Source: Orobanche coerulescens
Taxonomy: Eukaryota > Streptophyta > Magnoliopsida > Lamiales > Orobanchaceae
Length of the DNA: 64,000 nucleotides
Direction of reading: 5' to 3'
NCBI GenBank assembly: GCA_033398695.1
Contig: CM065809.1
Span: forward strand, 87,525,644 to 87,589,643
Made by a program: the position numbers and the translations under genes. Of this stretch, positions 47,101 to 59,654 are shown in pieces. Position 1 is the stretch's first letter. Every line of letters starts with the position of its first letter. The notes beneath the pieces are model-generated. The model did no database searches and was not told where the DNA came from. It saw only the letters and a list, made by a program, of their open reading frames with translations.

Positions 47101-49441
47101 GTTAATATCTGATGAAGTTTCGATATTTTTCTTAGTTATTCAAAAAAAAAAAATTCCAGTGGTTTAATTTGGTAGTTCATTTCCTTAGTTAAGATGTAAG
47201 TTTATTTGTAGAGGTGTTACGTATTGCAGGATTAATTTCTGTCGAGGTAACATGTTTTGATACTGCTTGATGTTCATGTGTATCAAGAGAGAGTGGCTGT
47301 AGAATCAAGATTTTATACATGGCCCTCAATACTCTTAATTAGTTAGCCACAACATCTTCTTGTGGTTCTAGTCACTATGTCGGTTCAATAGTCGACCCAG
47401 CCTGTGTTTTCTTGTTTGATTATTGTTCGTACCCCATGACTATTGAAAGAAAAATGAAAAAAATTATGAAGCCACAAGTGTTTTTTCTTTATTGCTTTCA
47501 TAGGTTTATCCTTTTTCCACAAACTTAAATTGTGGAAAGAAAAGAAAAATAAGAAAGGAAAGAAGGAAAACATAAGCAACAATTAAGCTTAAATTGTACT
47601 CTTTAGTCCATGTTTCGAAAACACTTCTCATCCCATTTAAAGAGTTCTATTGTTTTATATCCGATGTCCTTACTTTTATATTATTTCATATTTTTTAAGG
47701 ATATTGTGCAACCAAAAAAAAAGTGAGTTCGACCGGTTGATGATTGAGAATCCGTACAAGATCGATTTTGGAATTGCTTAAAATTTCCCCATCCCTTTAT
47801 AATAATCCTTTGCGGGTGCCATTGGGTGATTTCTTTGGCGTAGTTGATACTGAGGTGCCATTGTACATATGCCACACCGATGTTTTAGAAATCTTTCAGG
47901 GGAATGATTGGCTTAGCATCTCAGTTATGCAACTCTGGATCACGTAAGTAAATTTTATAACTAATTTTTAATAATATGAGTTTATGTTAGTGTTATGTCT
48001 GAGATTTTGTTAAATCGTTTTTCTGTGAAACGTAGCTTTATCATGATGATAGTGTTAATTGAGATACAATGTTGTTGATGATTATTACATACATTAAACA
48101 CTTTTGCTAAAGTCAGTGAACAAATTGTGATTTTATAGTGTCAATCGGTTATACAACTCTGATAATAATCTGCATTTAATTTATAGTTATCAAAAGTTAA
48201 ACTTCTTTTTATTGGATATTAGGTACCTAAAATCATTAATCGTAGACACGATGAATGATAATTTGTATGGATTCCTTGAGCCTCGGTCCATACAAAGTAT
48301 GGGTAATAAGAAGTCTGAAGCCACATCGTACATTCTACGACATATCGAGGATTAAAAAAGCAGATTTTTCTAGGAGCTTATCACCACGAGTAAGTACAAC
48401 GACCTAACATTAGCGTCGATTTTAAACAATGCAACACTTTTCGTTAAATAAGAAATTTTATAACTTGTTTATCAAAATTAGCTTGTTTCTTTTCAAAATA
48501 CGGCGACATTGGCAACTCTTGGTAATTTTACCTAAGAAAGGGACTTAGTGTGGTTTTGTTCATTACATCGTAAGCCCGATCGGGATATCAAATTCATAGT
48601 GCGGAGGTAAGCACAAGAAGTGAAATGAATAAAGATAGAATGATTTATACATTTCTATTCGATTTTTTGTTAAGCGCACGTTTATGAGACCTTCCCACCC
48701 AAAGGCATTGGAGGCTCTTCAAGACTGTCCTTTCTCTCTTCTTTCCTTTGGAGGAAACCGAGGTTTTTATGAGCGGCTCAAAATTCTCTATTTGCGTAAG
48801 GAGAATCGAGATCAATGAGAAAGAGGCCCAAAGGCTTTTAGCATAGATCATGAAGCCTTCAACTTTTATCAACTTTATCAACTTCATTTGAATCTATCCA
48901 TTTCAGTGATTTAGCATACCTTGATTTAGTTGACTGTCTTATAATCCTATGACTTCTTGTACTATTCATAACACAATTATGTTTTCCTTACTTCGAGTAT
49001 TGTGACCTCATTGAGAGTGTTGGATGGTGCGCACACGAGTAAATCCAAGCAAGTCATTCAATGGATTTATCCCAAAGTAAGTAAAATTTCAATCCCAAAA
49101 CTTACGTATAATTTTTTGTGATTTTATCTTGCTTGACAAATATTCTTTTACCGATTGCAATTTTTAATATTTTTTTTAGTGTAATAAACAAAATGGTGGT
49201 TGGGAGTGTGGATATTATGTCATGAACTGGATGCGGACCATAGTTCAGGCTGGTATTGCAGAAAATTGGATGGAGGTAATTTTATCAAGTCAAAATAATC
49301 ATTTTTTTTCTGTTTTTGTACTGAAAAGTATTTTCATAAATTATATGACAAATATTTAGTGATACTCAAGCGCTTCCTGAAGAGAGCATTAAAGAAATTC
49401 GAACGCAATGGGCGAAATATTTTCTTACCAAATTTGTTTAG
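44158..49441 (+). pseudogene. CACTA second gene: transposase-24-like start, Ulp1-like C48 protease end
   Basis: The first exon ATG at 44158 has an early TGA (44230). An exon at about 44449-44648 has KWRQFKSELARDW and PCEKYNISETDWDEF, a plant transposase (PF03004)-like block. The exon 44726-44986 has AQDIQKLNTAPHTMSRGGYD and a stop. After a 1.27 kb intron, the exon from 46253 has GRPEHPGRVRGVGFGVGIRE, then RLVALGRIIEGGRTLHGVPL, a conserved plant CACTA block. Later exons hold YGFLEPRSIQSMGNKKSEA and the Ulp1 fold: His in RRHWQLLVIL (48507), Asp in VLDGAHTSK (49023) and Cys in GGWECGYYVMNWM (49207). One frameshift near 48540 and several stops show decay. Ulp1-type genes are common passengers in plant CACTA elements; their role may be SUMO removal or transposition support. 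Confidence 0.78.
44987..46252 (+). other. Long AT-rich intron of the CACTA second gene
   Basis: GTAAGT donor at 44987 and TTGTTGTAG acceptor at 46252. A stretch at about 45060-45460 reads like a small repeat insertion (CCCTCTGTGTTTAAGC, AATTAACGGCGTTGATTTTG), but I found no clear terminal inverted repeats. Confidence 0.5.
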
Positions 49442-49787
49442 ATTTTTTCTATGACATACAAACGGTTGGTTCTTGTTATTCTCGAATCGGTAAGTTCATG
49501 AAGTTAAAAGTTTTCGGGACTTTTATAAGGATGTGTATTTTTATTTTGTAGTTAGTTGATAATGCTTGTTGTAAACAGTTGAGATAGTTACAAAATTCAT
49601 TGCTTCATAGTTGATAATACATTTGTTGCTTAAAAATTATGATTGGTTGGTTGTTGTTTGAGATGTTGTTTGGTTGGTTTTCGTTTGAGATGTTTGGTTG
49701 TTTTCATTTGTGATCAGAAAAAAATTATTGGTGTAGGTTGGGCCAATTTTTTTATACAGGAATTGACTGGGCAATTCTGGGAACCAT
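49442..49787 (+). other. 3' untranslated region of the CACTA second gene
   Basis: No coding signal. It holds diverged GGTTGGTTGTTGTTTGAGAT repeats near 49641-49710. Confidence 0.4.
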
Positions 49788-49945
49788 CCACATCGGTTTT
49801 CAACTGATGTGAATAGAAACCGATGTGAATTAAGTGTTATTCACATCGGTTGCAACCGATGTAAATTCACATCAGTTATAAACCGATGTAAAAAAACGAC
49901 ATCGGTAGATACGACATCGGTTTTATAACCGATGTGAAACAACTA
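49788..49945 (+). repeat. CACTA subterminal repeats, ACATCGGTT type
   Basis: About eight copies of ACATCGGTT or its complement AACCGATGT alternate in 158 bp. Two halves join into a perfect 20-bp palindrome, ACATCGGTTGCAACCGATGT, at 49843-49862. In En/Spm-type elements such subterminal repeats are bound by an element-coded protein. Confidence 0.88.
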
Positions 49946-49958
49946 AAAAAACATATGT

Positions 49959-49981
49959 CTTATCCTGTTTTCATAGTAGTG
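49959..49981 (+). repeat. CACTA 3' terminal inverted repeat
   Basis: The complement of this end begins CACTACTATGAAAACAGG, starting with the diagnostic CACTA. No matching left end exists in the window, consistent with loss at the 34041-34084 junction. Confidence 0.82.
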
Positions 49982-50466
49982 GTCCCACTTCTGACGCATC
50001 AACTTCCCTTATTGCCCGAAACGGCGGTTTGAAATTATTAAATAATTTGAAAAATCGCGGCGTTTGAGATAAAATAGTCCAGATGTCGTGCAAAGCATTT
50101 AATGCAAAAGACGTTTGATTTAAAACAGGGCACGTGGACTCAAGTCTGTTTTGAAATGAATAAAATATTAAAATATAATATTAATTGAATTCCCTAGTAT
50201 GTGTTGTATTCGCAAACACACAGTGTTCCCCCTTAAAAGGTACATATGAGATTCAATTCTTGCAGCAATTTTTGGATTAATACTGTATTCATGGGTCGTA
50301 CTGTATTCTCCCTTAATTATTGCACACGTCAGCTGTAGAATGAATTTACGTTCTTTATCCCTACAATGTTGTCGGATTGTCTGAGTGTATAGATAATTAA
50401 CGGTGGATACTATATTATTGGGTCTTACAGCATTCCCCCTAAATTGTTGAGTAAAAGCATTAAAAC
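49982..50466 (-). other. AT-rich tail of a copia remnant
   Basis: No gene. It has sequence in the style of 1690-1860 (short GGCGGTTTGAA and TGAAATGAATAAAAT motifs) downstream of a copia RNase H end on the same strand, so it is likely the 3' region or LTR of that element. Confidence 0.4.
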
Positions 50467-50555
50467 TTACAGGGAGTCGGGCTGTAGTAATCCCAATTCT
50501 TGTCGAAGCATACAGAATCTTGCTGTGCTGAGAGGTTTGGTAAAGATGTAGGCTA
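50467..50555 (-). pseudogene. Ty1/copia RNase H C-terminal remnant
   Basis: The minus strand reads LAYIFTKPLSTARFCMLRQE then LGLLQPDSL and a stop at 50467. IFTKPL is the conserved end of copia RNase H. It differs from the 2155-2811 remnant (IFTKPLPEEGF), so it is a different family. The rest was displaced by the neighbouring CACTA end. Confidence 0.75.
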
Positions 50556-50935
50556 AACTACCAATGTTTATACTTTAGCCGACAATAAAAAGTTGTCGGC
50601 TAAAGTAAAAAATCATCGGCTAAAGTGGTCTGTTGTCGGCTAAAAGTCGGTCGGCCGAGGTCGGTCGACTAAACTTTAGCCGACGGCAAATAGAGAAGGT
50701 CGTCGGATAAAGTTCTAGTTTAGCCGACGGTTACATTGTCGTCGGCTAAAATAGTTCCAGTTTTAGCCGACGGATACATAGTCGTCGGCTAAAGTTCTAC
50801 ATTTTAGCCGACGAGTGGTCGGCTAAAATGTATAGGTTTTATCCAACGGTTACATAGTTGTTGGCTAAAGTGTTTTTTTTAAAATAAATACTTTAGCCGA
50901 CGGTCTGTGCAAATGTCGTCGGCTAAAGTCCAGTG
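50556..50935 (-). repeat. CACTA subterminal array, TTTAGCCGACGG type (3' end)
   Basis: At least twelve copies of TTTAGCCGAC(GG) or its complement GTCGGCTAAA, in both orientations, occur in 380 bp. The left edge AACTACCAATG is one base from a CACTA terminus. The array belongs to the same element as the TNP1-like gene to its right. Confidence 0.85.
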
Positions 50936-51180
50936 AAAAAAAAATTCAATTTCGGAATCTCCAAACCTGTTCAGATAACCTGTTATTCCAAATCTACAAT
51001 ACACCACCATATATCACAATCAACATAAATCAATGTACGAAAAGCATAATTTAAATACCAACCATATCAACATGTCATGTAGCAACACCAATAAAATCAC
51101 TATAAATACCAACGTTAACGAACACGAGTCTAAATAAAAAATATTTAGCAAAAGAACTACTACAATGACAACTAAAATCC

Positions 51181-53485
51181 TCAAAGATCCATCAAATTCT
51201 TAAAGATAGAAGAAGGATTACTATCGTCTTGCATGTCGTCGTCCCGAAATTTGTGAAGAAGAGGGGGTGTTTGTGAATTGAAGAATTGAGGTGGTGGTGG
51301 TGGTACCGAAATTCCTGATTGACACACGGTCTGACTCAATTACATCATATACTGCATCATGGCCTGCTTCTGAACTAACATCTCTTGTTGAACCTTCCTT
51401 TTTTCCTCTTGGAATTTCTAGAACTGGTCTTGAGACTTCCTTTGCTCCTCAGCTCGGAGCTCCCTCTCGATCCTCAATTGCTCCTCCAAATAGGACTTTT
51501 GAGTTTCTCCCCTTTGCTTGCGCTGAAACCTTGTAGTATTCTTCAATAATCCGGTGCCTTCAGCTCCCATCATCGGCGTCCGGTGATGACTCCCTTTACG
51601 AGGGTAAATGTTAGCCCACACCCTTTCCCTAATGTAGGGATCGACCTGATCGATCTCTCGGCGTGCTAACTTGAGACCAGTGTCGTCCAAATCTGGATGC
51701 TCCTCCCTCGCCATCTCTATCAACATCCTCTCAGACTCCTCAGTCACTCTCTCCTAATTAAGTGGGAACAAAAAAAGTAACCGAATATTAATAAAGGTCA
51801 GAGGTAAAGACTGATAGCAGTATTAAAATGGTTATGATACATTTACAACTTACAAGTATATCCGGATAGTTAGGATATACCTTCTGAGTCACATAGACAA
51901 AGGCATTCACCACATTTTCATCAGAAGTGGCCTCGTGCGAAACTCTCGCTAACGACCGCGAACCTAAGTTGTAGTGCTCCGTCAAACCCTTACGGTTAAT
52001 AGTGTTGGTTGAATTGCTCGCCTACATATGGAAACATGTAATTTTCATTTAACGAGGAGCAAAATTACCACAAGTAAATTTCATATAAGATACATATCTT
52101 TAAACAACAATAGCATTACGATAATATTTAGAGCTCGATTACATACAATATAGTCCGGGTCACTAAAATGTGCGCATAGCCACCTCCACTCGTACTTCCG
52201 ATACTTGAACTCCTCGGGAGTAGCCTCGCGGGAATTACCCCAAACTGACCAAAATATATGTAGCTCATTTTTCCAAGATTTGTACCTATAACAAACATTT
52301 ATAAATTATAATCAAACATTAGTAAAATATACTTGTAAAGTATTTTGTAAATTTTATGTATTTATTTACTGTGATTTTATGTTATTGTTTTATTCTTATT
52401 TACAATGTTATTTGTTTTATGTTATTCATAAATAATCTGTTGTGTGTATACAGTTGAATGTTAAGATTTAAGTTTTGTGATTATGTTATTCATATACAAT
52501 GTTAATGTGTTGGTTTTATTATTTTTATGTATAATTAATATTATAATGTTTTATGTAATTCTAAAGTGTATGTTATAATACTCATAGTTACAAGTAAATT
52601 AGAATGTTTACTATGTTTAAATTTATCAATCAAATTATGTTCCATTTATACAAGTTGTGAATTTTAAATTACAAATTATTTTGTATTAATAAATAAATTA
52701 TAAAAACATTTGACAAATACATATTTTTAACAATAACTAAAATGATGCAAAAATTTCTCGGGTAATTACTCAACTACGTATTGTGAAAATTACTTACTTG
52801 GTTGTTTGCACCTCATCACACCAAGTATGTAGTAGGAAAAAAGGAACCTCAAACCAAACCTACAATTAGCATATAATATATATTACTAAATTTTTCAAAA
52901 TTTAAATACACAAAGTAGATTTCGGAATTGAGATAAACTTACCGACATAGCATTGTTCAATGCATCCTTCATACTTTGTGGCACATCCTTCCACTCAGCC
53001 CACAGTACCGGAACTCTATCACGTATGACAAACCCAACATTACGAAAATATGCCGTACAAGCATCCGAAGCCAAAATGGGTCATCGATACTTTTCATCAT
53101 AGGGGACATAAATATAATCGACGGCGCACCAGAAGGCACCTCGGATGACGTGCTTGGTGTAGATCGGCCACTCCCAGATGTAGTAGGAGGGGAGTGAATG
53201 CGGTGTATAGGAGGCATACGAGGCTGAGTCGTCTCGACACTAGTGGGGGTCGTCTGCGATCTGGGAGTCTAATACGATTGCAATAGTATGTGTGTCATCC
53301 GCCGGATACAAGTTCCCATCCTTAAACTTCAGTCCACTATTCTCTACTAGTCCACGTATGCGAGCGTTACTCTAATCCAAATATTTACCGACAGGATCCG
53401 CACGATTGGAAGCTGCGGAACTATCTCCCGACTCCGGAGTCTTTGATTTTTTCTTACCACACGCTAGCCTCTTAATTTTATCCAT
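51181..53485 (-). pseudogene. CACTA TNP1-like (PF03004-type) gene
   Basis: The minus-strand start ATG at 53485 (MDKIKRLACGKKKSKTPESG) is followed by decayed exons: PQSMKDALNNAMS then a GTAAG donor near 52945, YKSWKNELHIFWSVWGNSRE with KYEWRWLCAHFSDPDY near 52160-52285, LGSRSLARVSHEATSDENVV near 51900, and EMAREEHPDLDDTGLKLARR near 51690. The C-terminal half is a charged coiled coil (QLRIERELRAEEQRK). It ends VPPPPPQFFNSQTPP with stop at 51181. Two in-frame stops (near 51418 and 51340) lie in the tail. Proteins of this type bind CACTA subterminal repeats, and such arrays lie on both sides of the gene. Confidence 0.78.
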
Positions 53486-54335
53486 TTAACCTGTACAAAT
53501 TCGAAAACAGAAATCAATTATTTTTACATCATAAAACATCATAAACCCTAAAGATCATTTTGAATTAATAAGTACTAATGAGCATTTCTTTTTGGAAATT
53601 CACAGGTAACGAAATTATAACAAGACCTTGCCTCTTGAAAAAATCAATCGGTTATCACCATCAAGAAGCATTGAAAAACAACGATAACTAATCGATAACT
53701 AATGCTCCATCGAACAAATGCAACTTCCACTGAACCAAAAACAGCGATAAGTAATCATTCCAAAATTAGTATCATTTCAAGCATAATCTCAGCGCCACAA
53801 CTTCCTCTCACATTTTATTCTCCATAAAACTAAGAACCTCAGGGAATAAAGAACGCATCACTCATTTAATATAATTGAATACATGGATAATCGAAGAAAA
53901 AATGACAATCAATTGTAGTAACTAGTTGAATCATTTATCCCAAATGTTAACAAGATAAGCAGTACCAGCCCCGATAACCAAAACCAGCAAATAAAAACAT
54001 CCGAGAAAATGAAAAAAAAAACAGAAATCAAAACTCAAAAAATGAAAAAAAAAATATAAATAATAAAAACTTACCTACGGCGGACGACAGAAGGCGGCGG
54101 AGGACGAGCTGGCGGCAGACGGTCAGACGAGGGTTCCAGACGGACGGTCGGATGGGGGAGGCAGACGGACGGGATGAGGCTAACAGACGATGCAGACAGA
54201 CGACGGGAGGAGCGGCGAACGGTTGGGCGGCGGAGGTTCCTGGGGAAGAAAGGAAAAAAAAATGGGGGTGGCGCAGTTCCTGGGGAAGAAAGGAAAAAAC
54301 GGATGGGAGTGTCGCGTTTTTTTTTTTATATATAA
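53486..54335 (-). other. Upstream region of the TNP1-like gene
   Basis: No gene supported. AT-rich to 54070, then a GC-rich stretch to about 54240 with imperfect CAGACGGACGG repeats. The plus-strand ORFs in this stretch are repeat by-products. Confidence 0.4.
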
Positions 54336-55195
54336 GGTCACTTTAGCCGACGACAAAGGCCGTCGTCGGCTAAACTGTGGAGTACTTTAGCCGACGCCGC
54401 CGTCGGCTAAAACAGAAAAATGAGCCATCCCCACTCGGCCGTGTCGATAGACACGATCGGGTTAGCCTTCGAAACTTTTTGGAATGTAGAACACAACGAC
54501 ACGGGTAGTGTCAATTGATATGGGCGGTGTCACTTTAGCCGATGGTGTCGTAAGCTAAACTAAATATCGAAAAAAGTATAAATAATATATTCTTTTAATA
54601 TAATTATAAATAATATATTTATACGATTTTATAAAATGATATTTATATATTTATACATTTTTACATAATAATATAGTAATAATATTTTTGACTTTAGCCG
54701 ACGACCACCGTCGGCTAAACTAATTATCGAAAAAATTTTATAAATAATATATTCTTTGAATTTAATTATAAATAATATATTTATATAGTTTTTATAAAAT
54801 GATATTTATATATTTATATTTTTTATATAATATATATATATATAATACAAAATTAAGATATCTATATATTTAAATTTAATAATATTTTTGACTTTAGCCG
54901 ACGACAGCCGTCGGCTAAACTAAATTCTGAAAAAAAATATATAAATAATATATTCTTTGAATTTAATTATAAATAATATATTTATACAACTTTTATAAAA
55001 GGATATTTATATATTTATACATTTTTTATATAATAATATAGATATATTTAATACAAAATTAATATATCTATATATTTAAATTTAATTATAAATATATTTA
55101 ATAAAAATTAAAAATATCAATACTTTAGCCGACGACCGCCGCTCGGCTAAAGTCCAAACACTTCAGCTGACGGCGATGGTCGTCAGCTATTCTTA
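54336..55195 (-). repeat. TTTAGCCGACGAC repeats in AT-rich tandem units
   Basis: Pairs of ACTTTAGCCGACGAC and CCGTCGGCTAAA recur near 54340, 54383, 54535, 54691, 54890 and 55120. Three of them head tandem units of roughly 160-230 bp whose AT-rich bodies share ATAAATAATATATTCTTT and TAATTATAAATAATATATTT. The motif is the same as at 50556-50935, so these arrays bracket the TNP1-like gene. No CACTA terminus was found at the right edge. Confidence 0.82.
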
Positions 55196-55749
55196 ATCTC
55201 AAAAAAAAAAAAAAACATGACCCGATTACTGTAGGAGTTCAAACTCGGGCCATTTATGTAAGTGATATGGCATTTTACCAATGGGTCATGTTTATCATTC
55301 AAACATTTTAACTTGTTTTTATATTTATATATGTCTTTTATATAATATAATATTTTACATATTTGAATTTAATTATAAATATATATATATATAATATGAC
55401 TATTATTTATATAGTTTTATATAATAATATTTTGTATATTTAGATATATTTTTATATAATAATATTTTATACATATTCGAATTTAATTATAAATATATAT
55501 TATATATTTAGACATGATTATATATCTGTATATTAATTTATACAATTTTTATATAATAATATTTTATAAGTTTATACTTGTTTTTTATATAATATTAATA
55601 GTTTATATATTTATACTTGTTTTATTATAAATGGAACAATGAATATAGAACAAAATAAAAAAAAATCAGGTAATAATATCACTTTTCGATTCGTTCGAGC
55701 AGCACACAACAATAAATATTTAAGGAACTTTTACAAATGATATGTCCTT
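55196..55749 (-). other. AT-rich region between the CACTA array and element B
   Basis: No gene. An A15 run at 55201 is followed by long TATAATA and TTTATAT sequence. It is probably the 3' untranslated region of the tnp2 gene that continues at 63506, now separated by element B. Confidence 0.4.
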
Positions 55750-55754
55750 CTAAG

Positions 55755-57891
55755 TGTAACACCCCCAAGATATTCGAGGAGAATTACAGAGCCGTGGACC
55801 CCTACATGGGACCCACCAGGCTAACACAAGAAAACACCACTCGACTAACCGCCTCGGTTAGCAAGGAAACAATTGTTAACAATAAGAACATAAAACAACA
55901 CGTCCGGTACAACCGACATAAATAACATCAACCGACAAATACAGTAACTCCAACGAAGACTAATCACAATCTGAAAGGTAAAGCCTAAGTACTCGCGAGT
56001 ACAATCTATAAGTTTACAATTTGGAAAACATCCACATCAAAAGAGACAGTAAGAAATAACAAGACTCGATTGCACATGTCAACAACCTTGGCCGACATCC
56101 TCGTACCATCCAGTAGCAGCTCGTCTGGTGAACATAACACAAATCCATAACAAGAATTTCCCGACAACGGGTCCCAGAGGGGTTAGCAATTACGCTAGTA
56201 CAAGTAACCAAATGAACATTTTACATCTTACACATATAGTAATGCATGCCATCAAGAAATCATAATTTCCAAAACGCTCATTCCCGGAAATGCCAATGAT
56301 CAAACCACATTTGTAAAATTCACCACAATTAACCGTCGATCCACACCTCCGTGGACCCCTACCGAGACCGTCGGATCTAACCCGTAGTGGATAAAAGCAA
56401 AGCTCGTCGATCCACACCTCCGTGGACCACTACCGAGACCCCGTCGAGTCTAACCCTTAGTGAGCATACACACACACAATTTCTCATACAAAACTACTAT
56501 GCCAAGATTGTAAGTTCATAAGGATACTTGCCTCGATTAATTAGACGATGACACGAGCGGAGCGGAAGAGTTGAACACGACCGCAAGGAACCGGCGAAAT
56601 GAACCTAACGATTCGAATAGCACAATCACAACCACTTCTAAGCGATTACGGAAATGGAATACACCGGAAACCCGCCTACGATTCATGTATATTCGCACAA
56701 AAATAACAACGAGGGCGGACCACAACCAAACCCTCTCGATTCCGTAAAACTATGAAAATATACCATGAATCCGTAGGAAAACTAATGATATCAACAAGAT
56801 TAATCATATTCATCAAGAATCCATCAACAAAGCGGAAAGAATCGGACAAAACCCCAAAATCCCCAATTATCCAAAAAGGTAGGGTTTCAAGAGATATTAC
56901 CTTGAGTGATTCAAGTATTTAGATTCGTAAAACACGCGTTGGATTGATTGTCCGGGCTTCACAACCGAAGAAGAATGATGAAAATCAACCCTCCAAATGA
57001 TAATGATGAGAAGCTCTCCTCCTCTCTCACTCTCTCTCGTCTAAGGAAAAAGAAGAAGGAAATGAGGCATTTCACGCTCAAAACAACACATTTATAGTGT
57101 AACACGGCAGAACCTATCGGCCAGCCTATCGGCCGATAGGCCCAACCGATACCCATACGGAATGCCGGCGGTAGAAACTATCGACCCCCTATCGGCCGAA
57201 AGGCTCATGGAAGTGATCGGCCAAAAGCGAAACGACCATAACTCTCTCGTCCGGACTCCGATTGACTCACCGTTTGAACCATTGGAAAGCTAACTCGATG
57301 TTCTATAATATTGCAAAGATTTATAATTTTTGGAGTTACCAAAAATTAATGGTGATCTAACAAAGACGAACTCATACTTAGAAAAGTCGTTTAGTAATCC
57401 TGAATTCAACAAAACGACACCGAAACCCGAACCTGAATACGAACCGAAGACACGGTTACGAAGTACTCACAAAGACGAATCTAAGAGCTAGTAGGACACA
57501 CAATTCCGACCACCCGAAGGCTCGAAATTCGACAACGGAAGGTAATTACCCCAAACTTTGGGAAAATACGAAAATGGCCCAAATGCCCGAAAATCACCAT
57601 ACGTCAACGAATAATCAAACCGAAGCTCACAACACGTATAACAACGTTAAATGAACTTACGAAAAAACCCCAAACGACAGTTTCGAACGAGATTCGCAAG
57701 AACCGAACTCAAGCGCGGAAAAGTCGCTAAAAAGCACAGAACTCAACAAAGCAGCACCGAAACGAACTCGGATGATAAAAAGTGCAGAATTAAATATTCT
57801 CCGAATGACGAAATGGTCATGATAGAGTTGTCAAAACGAACTTTGGTCGAAAAAAAGAAATTTACGAAAATCGAAAATTTGCGATATTACA
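55755..57891 (-). repeat. Left LTR of element B (3' LTR in its own orientation)
   Basis: Contains the direct duplication CGTCGATCCACACCTCCGTG (near 56333 and 56404), the perfect palindrome CCTATCGGCCGATAGG at 57125-57140, and TATAAAT (minus) at 57090-57096, 16 nt downstream of the first CCTATCGG. Confidence 0.9.
57113..57140 (-). repeat. CCTATCGGCC palindromes in the U3 of element B
   Basis: CCTATCGGCC at 57113 is followed by the 16-bp perfect palindrome CCTATCGGCCGATAGG (57125-57140). More CTATCGGCCG copies follow to about 57200. The same block is at 62726-62753. Confidence 0.8.
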
Positions 57892-59654
57892 TTCTACCCT
57901 CCTAAAAGAAGTTTCGTCCGAAACTTAAAACAAGTAGGGAAAAAAAATATTCCGCCAGGAAAAACTCAACAAGATACACAAGAATGCGTAACTAATGCCC
58001 AACGGCGAAATGTTACAAACAACGCAAAGGAATATACGGCGTGAAAACACGCTCCACGGCGACCAACACAATGTCGCCGTTAGGGATACAATAAAACCAA
58101 CAAATGACAAGCGTCATCAAGCGGATAATATAGCCAAGTCAATTATCCGACAATCACAAAACACAACGAGCGAAAGTCGGTATGATCGACCAACCCAACG
58201 GTACATCAATCAAAGCGAGCCAATCGGCGAACTAATCTGAATTCCACCGCCCAAGGGTTGGAAGATCGAAACGAGACTAATTTCCCAAACTTAAGGGAAT
58301 TAGGAAGGAGCATGAATGCTCAACGATCACAAAACGAGAACAAAAACCGAGCGAACAAGCGATCGAGACAACAAAGATCGAACAATCATGTCCAAACACG
58401 AAGGATAATAAAACTCAAACAACAACTCCCGGATGATCCGTGAGAACTACAAGGAATGCATTCCCATAAGATCCACAGGATAGGGAATAGCGATTGAAAA
58501 GTCACGGCGACAAGCGAGTTATTCCAAAACAATACCACACTCGTTCGATCAACAATAGTAAGGGATAGGAAAGTTTAGAAATGTCAACGAACATAAGCGA
58601 GTCGGCAGAGTCGAAAATACGAAGTTCCAAATCCGATCCACTTGAATAAAAGAACTAGTAGGAACAAAGATGTTACTTAGAACAAGGTTCACAAGAATCG
58701 AACCGAACTCGGAAAAGTCACAGCGATAACCAGATCGACCCAAAACAAGATCACGGCTCGTTCGAGCGATGAACCCGAAATACAAAACAAGTTGAGACGG
58801 TATCAACGAACACGAGCGAATCGATAGACTGGAGAAAGAGAAAATATAGAAGTCAAAATAGTACGGCTATTACCTTTGACCTCGCCCGAAACTCACCACA
58901 AAGGAACCAAGGTAACAATACAACAAGCAACCGACACAATGTGGAACAATCACCGATGCACACAATCATACCAACCCGATCTCTAACAGCTCGCATATAT
59001 GCGATAACGCATAAACCGCTACGAGGCGACAACATCCAATACCAATCTCACACCTCGCAGAGGCTACCACGACAACCGTGTGGCGAGCGACTCAACGCTC
59101 ACACCACCAATTCAACAACGCTCGGGGTTAACACCCTAACGAGAGCACGAACATCACACATATATTCCCGGACCACAAATAGGAATGATAGGTTTTGAAA
59201 ACGAAAACCATCTTTTGAAAATAACTTGCAAGCACCAGTTGATCTTGAGTATCATATATCAAAAAAATAGTACAAACATCGTCATCGAGACTTAAAAAAA
59301 ATCATATTGCGTTTGAAAAAAAAGAAATGAAGACACCTTTCGTTAAATTAAAACTTTTCAGCTATTTTCGACCTTCGGGTCTAAGCGAATACGTTTCTAA
59401 ATCATTAGAAATATCTCAAAATATTTTGATCCTCAAAGTAGGATAATTTTGAAACATAGCGTGGCACTAGTAGGCATCTTGAGAGCACTGTGAGAAAATA
59501 ATTCATTTTTAAAGTACGTCTCGAGGTTTATTTTCTAAGATACTCAAGGTTTTTCAGAAGTACAATAGGCCAAAATGCCCAAAATTCGCACGTATCAACA
59601 TTCACTTAAACACATCATATCACACGCATTAAATCGCTCAAAATTACGACAATG

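Noticed and set aside
54152..54390. Plus-strand ORFs in the GC-rich stretch
   Set aside because: Simple-sequence composition (CAGACGG and GAAGAAAGG repeats), opposite to the CACTA gene direction, no homology recognised.
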